A stretch of DNA of 64,000 nucleotides from Sepiola atlantica. Taxonomy: Eukaryota > Mollusca > Cephalopoda > Sepiida > Sepiolidae. Every line of letters begins with the position of its first letter. The first letter of the stretch is position 1. The DNA lies in NCBI GenBank assembly GCA_963556195.1, contig OY744523.1, positions 80,033,997 to 80,097,996 on the forward strand. The letters are read 5' to 3'. Below the pieces are notes generated by a model, which worked only from the letters and a program-made list of their open reading frames with translations, was not told the origin of the DNA and searched no databases. This document shows, piece by piece, positions 46,208-57,050 of the stretch. Made by a program: the position numbers and the translations under genes.

Positions 46208-46212
46208 GAAAG

Positions 46213-46711
46213 GAAGAAAAAAAACAGCTAAGTTCCTAATTTCCTTACTGTCTTTATCTTAAATAATTGCATATAATTACGTTGCTACGTCTAGTTAAAG
46301 AATATACTTTTTTTCGCAGGTTTTTTCGTTTCTTTTTCTATGTTGTCTTCTTCTCAAAGTTAATCTGATGAAAAGTTAAGCACTTTCTTTTTTTCCGGTT
46401 TTATTCCTTATTCTTTGCTTTTCTGGTTTTCCATATTCTACCACTCACCATTATCTCCAAGTGTTAATGTGTCTTATATGAATGTTCTTATTTCTGTGTT
46501 TGACTTAAATGTGTTTAATTATTGATATATACTGTCTTATTACCGGTCTATTAATTTCCAACTGATGAAATTCTTGAAATCCCACGCTAGCCTGAAGTTT
46601 TGGTTGTCTTTCTCTTACTTCTCTTATTTGTACTTACTTGCGAGAGGGAAACCTATCTTCAACTTTCTGTTTCCGCTTTAGTATACAATGAACTTATTCT
46701 ATCTACATATG

Positions 46712-46716
<5 letters not shown>
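46213..46716. other. AT-rich stretch, no gene recognised
   Basis: Contains the 30-bp string at about 46317-46346 shared with 40741. Nothing else recognised. Confidence 0.4.
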
Positions 46717-46757
<41 letters not shown>

Positions 46758-46804
46758 ATATATATATATATATATATATACATAATATATATATATATAT
46801 ATAC

Positions 46805-46850
<46 letters not shown>

Positions 46851-46892
46851 ATATATATGGAAGTTTTTTTTTGTTTTTATTATATATATATA
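46717..46892. repeat. (TA)n compound microsatellite
   Basis: TA dinucleotide runs interrupted by a repeated TACATAATATAT spacer, four times, then a second (TA) run at 46879-46892 directly before the LINE 5' region. Confidence 0.95.
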
Positions 46893-47649
46893 TAAACCTG
46901 CAGGGGCTAGGAAATACCCGACTAGTACACTGGCGCAGGCTTTTTTACCCCTCTCGGAGTGTTGGACCCGTAAGATCTTGTTAAGGCCATCCATCTAAGA
47001 GAAGGAAATCTCTGACAATAAAACCTTGCTACCAACTACTTACGCCATGGCAGCAAACCGTTGGGGAGGGAGGCCTCCTTAGTCCTGATCGACAACCTTC
47101 CTAGAGTTAGAATCTCGAACAAAATATCCGGTTTGCAAACCTACAATTGCTTAAGGAGTAGATAGGTTCTGCCTATCGCCGGCCCTTGCACTCCTTTGTT
47201 TATTAGTCAGGCGCAGAGGTAACAGCACTGGGACGCCTTTAAACACTCAGTGCCTAGCCTTGTTTCCTTACTAGGACAATGAACGCCGTTCTCTTTCTCT
47301 CTATTTGGGCAACTTGGGGAAAGGTTTTTCTGTTAGTAAGTCTTACATGACCAATCTGGGTCTCTCTTGTTCCGACAGGTTAGACAGCTTGTCTGGCTGC
47401 TGTTTCTGACTGATAGGAAGGATCCCAAACTCTTGGGTAGCGCCAAGAACGGCTGCTCCATCATCAGTTGCATAATACTGTGGGTAGTTGTATGTGCCAT
47501 GTCGCACATGGAAAGGGACCCTGCAATTATCTCCGGTGGGCTTTCCCGAGGCCACAACCCCCATGAACCAGGTCGTGACTAATGGACTGGTTGTGTGAGC
47601 TTATTGGCACCAAACAAGTACCCACCTTGGCCAACCCACTCAAAACAAC
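46893..47649 (+). other. 5' region of the CR1/jockey-like LINE
   Basis: GC-balanced sequence between the (TA)n tract and ORF2. Short open frames on both strands (for example 47367-47582) show no domain. Probably 5' UTR or a decayed ORF1. Confidence 0.45.
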
Positions 47650-50550
47650 ATGTCATTACAAAAAAATAAAAGCAAACCTAAACCAGACACCCAACAAAAA
47701 ACACTTTCGCCTCCGCCTTTGAGGCTCGCATTCACAAATATCCGGGGACTTAGAACCAACATCAACGACGTAGAAACCTTTCTCCTGACAAACTCCCCGG
47801 ATATCCTAGCTCTAAGTGAAACTAACCTTCAATCCTCAATCTCCTCTCACCACTTTGACATGACTGACTACCTCCCACTCTACCGTAAAGACTCTGACAA
47901 ACATATGCACGGGCTAGGAGTTTATGTTCGGAACACCCTTCCCCTGAATAGAGAACATAGGTTAGAATCAGATGACCAAGACTACATGTGCTTTAGATTG
48001 ACTTTACATCACAGCATCAGTTACTTATATTTCTTATACCATTCCCCGTCGACCCAGGACTGTACTCTGCTAAACTCTGTCTCTGAAAGCATAGATAGAG
48101 CACTTTTAATTGACTCGAATGCCCAGATACATGTATTTGGGGATTTTAATGTCCACCACCGTGACTGGTTGGGATTCTCTAGCCTTACTGACGCAGCCAG
48201 CAACTCTACGTATAATTTCTCCTTAGCTCACTCCATCTCTCAGATTGTCGATTTTCCGACCCGCATCCCCGATCGAGTAGACCAACAAGCCTCACTTCTC
48301 GACCTTTTCTTGACCTTAATGCCCGAGGCATGTGTGACGAAAGATCATAGCCCACTCGGGAATGCTGATCACATTGTGCTAATGATACATATCACCCTAA
48401 TAAGTCGTCCAAAAGCTGATGAACTGTTGCTCAAAGCAACAAGATACTATGAGCAGGCTGATTTTGAGGCAATCAGAGATCACATCAGTGATGCCCCATG
48501 GAGGGAAACTTTCTCACTCCTTGCCGACCAGTGTGCAAATGAATTAACTGAATGGGTCAAAGCAGGCATTGAAGCCTATGTCCCCATACGAAAATTCTTT
48601 AGCAAGCCCCACTCTCCTCAATGGTTCACCTCGGAATGCGCAGCTGCCATTGCTGAGAGGCAACAAGCATTCCGTAAATTCGGCCGCCATAAGTCGGCTA
48701 CTAATAGACATAAGTTTATAAAGTCAAGAAATAATTGCAAGGCCGTGATAGGCGAAGCAAAGAGAAGGTATAATGAGTTAACAAAAAAACGCATTCAGTC
48801 ACAGAAACTAGGTACTCGTGATTTCTGGAAAATCTATAATAGTGTAGTGAATAATGGTCAATCAACGATTCCCCCACTATCAAACCACAATGATGTCGTT
48901 TGCACAGCCACTGATAAGGCTGAACTACTTGCCCAGTGTTTCGCTTCTAACTCCACCTTGGACTCAGATAACTACCCCCTCCCCAAATTCCCATTGCAGA
49001 CCGAAGCCACACTCGATAACCTGGTCATCACCCCATCTCAGGTCAGAGACATCATACAAAACCTTGACACCTCCAAAGCTTGTGGGCCTGATCTTATACC
49101 TGTAATAGTAATAAAGAAATGCTCTGCTGAACTGGCCCCTGTCCTCTCCAAACTCTACAACAAATGCCTAGCTGAATCTTGCTTCCCCGATAGCTGGAAA
49201 ATTGCCTCTGTGGTACCAGTCTACAAGAATTTTGGGAATCCTCAAAACTACCGCCCAATCAGTCTACTGCCGATCTTTGCCAAAATCTTTGAATCCTTAA
49301 TCAATCTAGCGATAGTCCGGCACTTAGTTAATGCTAAACTTCTTTCTGACCGCCAGTATGGATTTAGACAAGCACGATCTACTGCAGACATCCTAACTGT
49401 CATCTCAGAACGCATGTATTATACACTCAACAAGGCAGGTGAAGCTAGGGCAGTAGCGCTTGATATATCCAAGGCCTTTGACAAGGTATGGCATAAAGGA
49501 CTTTTCCTGAAAATACGCTCATACGGTATTACCGGGCAATTACTCAATATAATTAGATCCTTCCTAACCAAAAGAAAGATCCAGGTTGCCCTCGATGGCC
49601 GTTCATCTAAGCAACATGACATAAATGCTGGTGTGCCCCAAGGATCTATCCTGGGACCTTTGTTGTTCCTGATCTATATAAACGATATCCCTGATAAGAT
49701 AGAGTCTGAGATTGGTTTGTTTACTGATGACACCACGTTTTATTCTCGCCATGTTGGCAAAACAGACGCGATCATATCCGAGGCAATGGCTGAATCCTTA
49801 GAAAATGACCTCTAGGCTGTAGTGGATTGGGGTCATAAATGGTTGGTAACTTTTAATGCCGCAAAGACAAAGCTCCTTTCCTTCAATAACTACAAGAAAC
49901 CTCTCCAACCACCGATTGTCATGGCAAATAGCACCCTACCTGAGAGTTCATCTTTCAAACTCCTCGACCTAACCTTCACAGGTAACATGAATTGGAACAA
50001 ATACATTGAGGACATTGCCAAGGCTGCCGCAAAGAAGGTTGGCTCCCTCTACCGTGCTAGTAAACTCCTCACACCTGACATTATCCTGTATCTCTACAAA
50101 CCCACCATTCGCCCATGCATGGAGTATTGTTGCCACATCTGGGCTGGTGCATCATCTACTACTCTCTCCCTCCTTGACAAGGTTCAAAAAAGAGTCGCCA
50201 ACCTAATAGGTCCCTCACTGTATACCAAGCTCCAGTCCCTGTCCCATTGCCGCAATGTAGCATCCTTGTGCTTGTTTTACAAATACTTCAATGGATTATG
50301 CTCCGATGAATTGGCTACTCTGGTGCCCCCTCGATGTAAATTCACTAGACCAACTCAACAATCAACTAAATCCCATCCATTCACTGTGGCAGTCCCCAGA
50401 TGCTGGAGAGCTTTCTACTCAAATAGCTTCTTTCCTCGTGCTGCTGGCCTCTGAAACTCCCTCCCTGCCCCCTGTTTCCCCGTCAGTACTGACATGCAGA
50501 AATTTAAAATTAATGTAAACAGACATCTCACTGCGCAAATCCCAGTTTAG
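47650..50550 (+). pseudogene. LINE ORF2: endonuclease and reverse transcriptase, two nonsense codons
   Basis: A single frame of 967 codons with only two internal stops: TAG at 49813-49815 (where relatives usually have Gln before AVVDW) and TGA at 50452-50454 (in a position usually Trp, GLWNSLP). The endonuclease (residues about 25-255) has FTNIRGLR, ALSETNLQ with the catalytic Glu, FGDFNVHHRDW and NADHIVL. The reverse transcriptase (about 475-760) has the A motif ALDISKAFDKVWHKGLF, the B motif GVPQGSILGPLLFLIYIND and the C motif FTDDTTFY, where Thr replaces the usual Ala of FADD. The C-terminal block (LDKVQKRVANLIG, PFTVAVPRCWRAFYSNSFFPRAAGL) is typical of the superfamily. The stop is TAG at 50548. 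The ATG at 47650 fits as the start. Confidence 0.92.
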
Positions 50551-50671
50551 GTTGCCCCCCTCCCAACCTTCTCCCCTTTTCTTTCTTTTCAGTAGCCCCT
50601 TACGTTTACAGTGGCGGCCTGCCTTGTTTGGGGTGAACTATGTTAAAAAATTTAAAAAAATGTGCGTTAAA

Positions 50672-50697
50672 TGAAAGAAAGAAAGAAAGAAAGAAAA
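50672..50697. repeat. (GAAA)n tail of the LINE
   Basis: Tetranucleotide run after the LINE 3' UTR; probably its tail repeat. Confidence 0.75.
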
Positions 50698-50705
50698 CAA
50701 TGTTA

Positions 50706-51290
50706 GTCGGTAGAGGCAAGTTAACAAATTCAGGAGCCGAAACATTTTATCTTTTGGACGGGAATTTCATGTGACCAGAATCTATGAATATTCATTTGTA
50801 AGGAGAGGGAGGTAGATAAACAGGTGAGTTTTGTAATGTGACATTGCTGTGAATTATGCCCGCATTTTGTCTGTAAATCATGGATAAGTCGGTTTTATAT
50901 TGTCATTCATTTCTTAGCTCCTGGTGGTCCTGGTTGTGAGGGGTGGGAGCACTTAATAGTATCAGCTTGCTAGAATGTTGACTTCACTTTAGTGGGACTT
51001 CTAATGTCGAGTTCACCAAATGTCATCAGAGCTAGCTGTATGTGCTCCTTTCATTCTGTTGACACAACGTTATTGTAGTAATCTTCTTCATTATCTTCTT
51101 AGCTTTTTTGTGCTAATTGTGATTCCTCGATATAATAGACTTTCTCTTTCCTTGACACATTTTGTTTTACATGTACAACGTTTTAGCAATTTTTGCATGC
51201 CTATTCATTAGCAGAGCATGATCTGTCTACATGGTGTCAGCCGCATCTTCTGCATTTTGTCACATCTCTTACTCATTTCTACAGTCTTAT
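50706..51290. other. No gene recognised
   Basis: Moderately AT-rich unique sequence. Confidence 0.4.
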
Positions 51291-51294
51291 CACT

Positions 51295-51560
51295 GTAAGT
51301 CCGGGAGGTGACGGTGGTTAATGACACAGACTGATGACCTGGGTATTCCAAGTTCGAATCCACTTCGTTCCATAGCATTACTTTCACATATGGATGTTGG
51401 CAACTTTCATGTGGTCCCTCCTGTAAGTATCTGATTCCTTCTAGAAAGAATCCGGGAAACCAATGCCAACAGCAGAATCAGCAGAATCAGCCTGATTCAT
51501 AAGAATTTACTTTTTTTTTTACTGTAGATCCGGGTCCGCCAGGTCTCTCAGTTGTGACTT
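51295..51560 (+). mobile_element. tRNA-derived SINE-like element
   Basis: A box-like GGTGGTTAATGACACAG (about 51311-51327) and B box AAGTTCGAATCCACTT (about 51350-51365) are spaced as in tRNA-derived pol III promoters. It is not a functional tRNA: no acceptor stem closes it. The body runs to about 51560, where a T-run begins. The ends are not defined. Confidence 0.55.
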
Positions 51561-53078
51561 TGTTCTATTGTAGGAGCGCGGACCTTAGCTTAGTAAGATG
51601 TTGTGTCTTAAAGAATATGCTAAAGTCCACGCTTACATAGGAATAGTTAAAGAGATGTTTAAAAGAGTAAAAACAGATAAAACATTGTAAAACATGTATG
51701 AAAGTTGAATGAAAGATAAGGCATGTTGAAGGAAGAATAAAACGTAGTTTAAAAGTAACATAAAATATTTATATATTTACAAAATACAGAGCATTAAGTG
51801 TTCATTTCAAGTGTCCAGTTAGAGAAACGATAAATGTAGTGTAGCCATTTGTGGGGCTTGGTGTTAGTACGTCGAAGTGTGTGAATGTGCGTGTCGTCTT
51901 TTGTTTGTGGTTGTATGAATGTGTGAGCGTGAGAGTTGATAATTCGTTTAGGCATTTGTATGTGTGTGTGCCTTTGTCAGCAGTGTGTGGTTGCGTGCAT
52001 TGAAGAATGATAGGAGTGCAAGCCTTTGTGTATGTGTGTATGTGTTTAGTAGTCAGCCAACGCTCTGTATTCTCTAAGTGTCCAAAAGGCGGAGAGGGAA
52101 AGAGAAAAGAGGCAGATTTTGTTGCGCAGTCTGTTTTTATATGTTTGACCAGTGGTTTGGCCGACGTAGTTGTGAGCACCCCACATGATCAAGATTTTTG
52201 GCTTTTTTGCACCTTTTTGTTAGACTGTCTCTGGGAGCTGATTTTTATGGCTCCAGTTTTAGCTTTTGTTGTTGAAGTGAATTCAGGAGTTGTTTCTGTT
52301 TACACCGATGATAAAATATTAGGATGTCAATCCCATACTATCACCTCACACGCCTGATATAATCTGGTCATGTATTATACTGTACTTTAGATGTGAAATG
52401 ATATCCATTAAGAAAGACAGGAATGTTGTTGAAGATGTATCATTTGTGGGTAAAGTCTTTTTACTTTCAACAAACTTTGTGAACTTGCATACGAAAGCGC
52501 ATGGTAACTGTCCGTTTTCTGCATCAGTGAATGACAATGTGTCATACATCTCGGTTGTCTTTTCACCTATGTAAAAGCTATGTGTAAGAAAAGAAGTGCA
52601 TTTAACTCTTCAACAGAGATGGGGGGGGGGGCTCAAGATATGTCGAATTTCTGGAATGAGGTCTTTAAATTTCCTTGATGTTACATGCCCAGGACTATTG
52701 CCTTGCTGATTCTCCACTTCTGATAGCATGTAATATACTGAGACATGAATGAAGCAGGAATTAAGAGAATGCATGTGGTGTTCACTTCATTCTTTATACA
52801 TCTCAACTGCGTCTGTGATGAAAAAGAGACAGAAGACGCTTTCTATTTCGGAAGTGACATCAGTAAAGAATTGTAATAAACGGAGATAACTTATAATTCA
52901 CTATTACAGCAATGAAGGAAATAATTAAAAAAAAAAAACAGGTTACTTTCTAGATATCTTAATTATCTTAATGTTGACGAATGAGAACTACTTAAAAAAC
53001 AAACAATAACGTGAGCTAAACATGGACAAATCCCTGAAGTTAAAATGTTACAAAACTCTTCATTAATGAATTTGTTCA
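51561..53078. other. No gene recognised
   Basis: Contains TG-rich simple sequence (51880-52060) and a G-run at 52621-52631. A reverse-strand frame at 51802-52179 is a low-complexity artefact. Confidence 0.4.
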
Positions 53079-53083
53079 CTTGT

Positions 53084-53271
53084 TGTTGTGTTGTCACCGG
53101 TCAAAGATGGCTTAGATTAGAAACAAACAGAGACGTAGAGTAAATGAACACAAACTTTATTTACATAGGACGCCATTACAAGTGGAGACAGAAAGTGGGG
53201 ACAGTCTAAGGGCAGATAATTACCGGAAGTTCAAAAGGTACACAAACGAGCGATGACATACTGATACAACA
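53084..53271 (-). repeat. 3' LTR of the 53-56 kb gypsy
   Basis: 188 bp, TG...CA ends on the reverse strand, preceded there by a purine-rich TTAAAGAAGAGAAA. Confidence 0.9.
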
Positions 53272-54734
53272 TTTCTCTTCTTTAAGTTAAACAAGGAGGG
53301 TATGATTTAAAAAATAATTTTTTTTTAAGCATTACAAGTCCAGTCTTTGAGGTGCTTGTGCCAGGTTCTTGAGTGCGATCGATTCTAATGACCCCATACA
53401 TAATGATGGAACCTTTCTAGGCCAAAAACTACAGCAAGCATCTCTCTTTCAATGTTTGGGTATCGTGTCTTCGGTCCAGATAGAGTTTTGCTTGCAAAAG
53501 CAACTGGCATGTCATTCTGCAAGAGGGCTGCACCAAGTTCAGCAGCAGAAGCATCCACTTGTATCGTGATTGGTGTCTTTGGGTCAAAATACCTCAGTAC
53601 GGCAGATCTTTGGATTTCTTCTTTGATGCTGTCAAATGCTGCTTGTTGCTGAGATGACCAGACAAAATTATTGTCCTGAGACAACAGGTCTCGTAGTGGC
53701 TTGGTCAGTATTGAGAGATGGGTCGAGAACTTGTTGAGGTAATTAACTAGTCCAAGGAAGCTGGATAGCTGTTTCTCATCCTTGGGGGGGGGGGGGGGGG
53801 CATCTGGGCAATCGCCTCCAACTTTTTGGGATCTGATTTTATACCATCTCTGGATATGATGTGGCCAAAGAATGGTATTTCTGATGAGCTGATTGAGTGC
53901 TTGGTCATGGTCACTACCATCTTCAAACCCGTACACGATTGTGTCATCGGAGATGGAGAGAACATTCTTAATGTCTCCAAAGTTCTCAAACGTGGCTTGC
54001 TGGAATTTATCCTGGGCGCTCTTCACTCCCATTGGAAATCTGTTAAACATGTAGTTACCAAATGGGGTGATAAATGTTATCAATTCCTTTGATTTCTTGT
54101 TTAGTTTCATTTGCCAATAACCGGATTTGTCATCTATCATCGTGAACCATTTTGCACCGTGTAGCCATGAGACCACATATTCGAATGTGGGGGTCACAAT
54201 ATGTGGTCGCTGTATGGCCTTGTTCAGGTCTTTGGGGTCTAGACATAGACTGACTGATCCATTGACTTTTGTGACACAGACAAATGAGTTGACCCATGAA
54301 GTTGGTTTGGTCACTAGAATTATAATGCTCTGATTTACCAGCGAATCAAGCTCAATTTTAAATTTGTCCCTTAGGGCCACAGGGACTCGCTGAGGTGAGT
54401 GTACAACTGAGGCTATTGTTGGGTCTACATTTATCACATATTCTCCTGGCAGAAATCCAATGCCGTCAAATGCATCCAAAAATTTGTGGAAAATCTGTTT
54501 CCATACCTTGGGATTCCCTCTTGGGATAGGATTTCCTTCCATGCCATGGTTCATTTTAGACTGGCATTCCTTTTGGTTCTTAAGTGGATCGTCCTTGTTA
54601 ATTGCCAAATTGAGAGTCACCAGGCCTAACTTTCTGGAGGTTTGTAGCCCAAGTAGAATCGGCCCCTTGGTTTTAACTACATAGAATGTCGCACTAGGGA
54701 CATTCCATGCTAAGTCATCCAGGCCCCTCACCAC
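53272..54734 (-). pseudogene. Reverse transcriptase and truncated RNase H
   Basis: A reverse-strand frame of 449 codons (54734-53385): ILLGLQTSRKLGLV (protease end), SWVNSFVCVTKVNGSVSLCLDPKDLN, WFTMIDDKSGYWQMKL (motif A), RFPMGVKSAQDKFQ (motif B), SISDDTIVYGF (motif C, catalytic Asp pair present). Between about 53900 and 53800 the conserved thumb block (EIPFFGHIISRDGIKSDPKK) is in another frame, and an 18-base G-run at about 53786-53803 (C-run on the reverse strand) restores the first frame. RNase H starts (QVDASAAELGAALL, EREMLAVVFGLERFHHYVWGH) and breaks off. The next sequence, RTWHKHLKDWTCNA and a stop, looks like the far end of pol. Confidence 0.9.
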
Positions 54735-55500
54735 TCTCCTCAGAATGTTTTATCCTTTTGACCCCTGTAAGATATACATAAGCTATGATGAACTGCGAAA
54801 TTTCACACACAGCAATCAATGGGAACCCTGTTTTTGAGCCCAACCAAAATAAGGCCCACAGGCCGAAAAACGACTGTCGAGACAGGACTGCCCATCGTTA
54901 CAAGATTGTAAATCTTTTGAAAAGTATTTAGTTTCTGGCCTAGAAAATTGCACGTAGTAGGGTTTTTTGACCAAGGAATCCAAAAATCAACCTTAGAAAG
55001 CCAGGGAAGTTCATCTTGTGGGACTTTCTTGCACATTTATATGCCGAGACAGCTTCCGCGGGAACCCCCAAAGTGGCGTAACTTTGGGGATCAAAAAAGA
55101 CAACTCTAGGGGTCATGTGTTTTTGGGTGGCTATGTGGATTTTACTGTCTCGATATGCATTGTTGGAATATCTTTGAGGCATTGCCGTCGTGATATCCTG
55201 TTCTTTGCCTCTGCTTTTTTCTGCCAAACGACAAACCTTGGTAAAGTGACCTGTCTTCCTGCATTTCAGGCAAGTCTTACATTTGGCTGGGCATTCTCCT
55301 TTATGGTGCCCTCTACCGCAGAAACCACATGAATGTATATCCTCATGGGCATGATTTGATTGGACCGCATGTGCTCAAGTAGATTCTGGATTGCCTCCAC
55401 CTGTTTGATTGTTGCCTCTTCAGTTTCTGCTATATGTAAGGCTGTCGTTATTGATAAACCCCTACTGTCATCTAACAGTGACTTTTGGGTTGACTTGAGG
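54735..55500 (-). pseudogene. Nucleocapsid zinc knuckles and protease region
   Basis: Reverse-strand reading gives a first, slightly irregular knuckle CGFCGRGHHKGEC and a second regular one CLKCRKTGHFTKVC (about 55325-55220), followed by EKSRGKEQDI and a degraded stretch where the protease would be (VSTVVFRPVGLILVGLKN is out of frame). I did not see an intact D-T/S-G motif. Confidence 0.7.
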
Positions 55501-55505
55501 TTTAG

Positions 55506-55960
55506 TCAAAATATAAATAAGTCCACCAGGTTTGTCTCTTTGACTATGGGATCATATTCACAATTTTTTATTATTTGCCTCTTTAGGAATGTGTGGGCTG
55601 GCTCATTCTCCTCTTGGCAACTCTGTAAAAGTTGGTGTCGAGACATCCGAAAATTTGACTGAGGACTGACATATTTCTTGAAATGTCTCATGTCGTTGTC
55701 TACATTTTTACTCTCATCTGTCTGAATAACGAAGTGGTCGCTAATTTCCTGCCCTTTGACACCAGTCCACAAAAGGAGGTAATTTACTTTCACGTCGTCG
55801 TCCACGTCACGAAGTGGTCCACCAAAATATAATGTGGCTTGATGTAAAAAAATGTCCATTCCTTTCCCAAGTTGGGACTGGACCAGTCTATTCTTGGTGC
55901 TAACGTATGGGGGGTTTCCATGATGAGAAATTAACAAAACAGTAGAGTCAAATTCCTCTT
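55506..55960 (-). pseudogene. Gag capsid region
   Basis: The 143-codon reverse frame begins near the element's gag start and includes ATLYFGGPLRDVDDDVKVNYLLLWTGVKG, split here as two blocks (FGGPLRDVDDDVKVNYLLLW and TGVKG), VSPQSNFRMSRHQLLQSCQE and HTFLKRQIIKNCEYD, the capsid pattern of Mag/K02A2.6-like elements. It runs off near 55506 at a frameshift. Confidence 0.75.
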
Positions 55961-56092
55961 ACCGTATAGCTGTAAGCACGTGGGTATTTCCCCGGGACGA
56001 GTGTAATGTCTCATAAATCTGACAAATATCACCATAAAATGTGATTTTCACTGAGAAACATTTTTTGTCCTTTGATCCCACTTCTGACACCA

Positions 56093-56279
56093 TGTTGTGT
56101 TGTCGCCAGTCGAGGATGGCTTGAACTAGAAACAAACAGAGACGGAGAGTAAATGAACACAAACTTTATTTACATAGAACACCATTACAAGTGGGGACAG
56201 GAAGTGGGACAGTCTAAGGGCAGATAATTACCGGAAGTTCAAAAGGTAAACAAACGAGCGATGACATACTGATACAACA
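56093..56279 (-). repeat. 5' LTR of the 53-56 kb gypsy, with adjacent primer site
   Basis: 187 bp. On the reverse strand TGGTGTCAGAAGTGGG (about 56077-56092) follows it directly, as expected of a tRNA primer-binding site. Confidence 0.85.
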
Positions 56280-56284
56280 CTGGT

Positions 56285-57050
56285 ATTATACCTTTTTTTC
56301 ACTTATACGTCATTCAACACAAACTAGTGATATTCAACAATTCAAACATCTCAAAAAATACAATTTTCATTAAAATGTTATCATTTCAAAAATATTCTTA
56401 TTGTTTTTATAGACCCAAATATTCGTCTAACGTAATTGTTATCAAAGTGATATTTTGATGCATGTATATCAACCTTTCACTAACACTCTTCATGCTGTTA
56501 GCTATTTGTGAAGCTCTCCTGTGAAGGAGGGAATTTACTATCTGCATTAGTGACTCCTCAATAAATTAATTTGTTCTGTTTAGTTCTGTGTCATTCTCGT
56601 TTATATAAACGTGACATGGTGACAGCTTTGTAAAAGAAACGTCAGAAGAAGTATAACTCGTCAATCACTGAGTAATTTTACATGCATGTAACATGCTTTT
56701 CTCTCAATCCATAACAGTGACACTATTTATTTAGTTGTTACTACACCGTTTTGAATTGTGTTACTGGCGACTCACTACTATCTCATAATTGTTAATCACT
56801 GTCCACTTTTCTTGGAGTAAATCATTTTCTGTGATGGAACACTGCTATTTATCTAACTTACATGACCAGATCAACAGCTATGACTACAACTGTCACTCTG
56901 GTCAGCGACATGACCAGCTTACATATCAGGGCCTCTGAACGACTAATGTTCAGTGAGAACAAGGCAAACTCTTGAAAATTATACCATAAATGATGGTCTG
57001 ATTACTCAATACTGACCCAAAATTTAAGTTGCCATATTTGAGAACTGCCT
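56285..57050. other. No gene recognised
   Basis: AT-rich unique sequence. Confidence 0.4.

Larger units (their letters stand above)
41007..46212 (+). mobile_element. Young Ty3/gypsy LTR retrotransposon, complete structure, broken ORFs
   Basis: LTRs of 214 bp (41012-41225 and 45994-46207) with TG...CA ends differ at one position (C/T near 41147), and a perfect 5-bp duplication GAAAG flanks them (41007-41011, 46208-46212). The internal order is leader, gag, protease, reverse transcriptase, RNase H, integrase, polypurine tract; there is no env. Despite the young LTRs, the coding region has an in-frame TAA in gag, a shift in protease, TAG stops before RT and in RNase H, and a shift before integrase. 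This copy is therefore not autonomous as it stands. Confidence 0.95.
46893..50705 (+). mobile_element. CR1/jockey-superfamily LINE, almost intact
   Basis: A forward-strand LINE with about 750 bp of 5' region, one ORF2 (47650-50550), a 3' UTR (GGGGTGAACTATGTT) and a (GAAA)n tail at about 50672-50697. Truncated copies lie at 3493-3845 and 18368-18850. No ORF1 was recognised in the 5' region, so the copy may lack one or be 5' incomplete. The element encodes the machinery for target-primed reverse transcription. Confidence 0.9.
53079..56284 (-). mobile_element. Ty3/gypsy (Mag/K02A2.6-like) element, integrase deleted, reverse strand
   Basis: LTRs lie at 53084-53271 and 56093-56279 (about 7% different by eye) and start TGTTGTATCAG on the reverse strand. 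CTTGT (53079-53083) and CTGGT (56280-56284) form a 5-bp duplication with one mismatch. The reverse-strand order is 5' LTR, primer site TGGTGTCAGAAGTGGG, gag, zinc knuckles, protease region, reverse transcriptase, start of RNase H, then a jump to the pol tail, polypurine tract and 3' LTR. Integrase and most of RNase H are missing, so the element is a deletion derivative. Confidence 0.9.

Noticed and set aside
43165..49815. A-to-I editing of in-frame TAG codons to Trp to rescue the retroelements
   Set aside because: Where the neighbouring family pattern is clear, the expected residue is Gln or Glu, not Trp, and frameshifts also break the frames of the LTR element.
51311..51365. Genuine tRNA gene (also 63524-63576)
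   Set aside because: A and B boxes are visible but no acceptor stem or cloverleaf closes.
51802..52357. Overlapping open frames of about 120 codons on both strands
   Set aside because: They arise from TG/CA-rich simple sequence and match no family.
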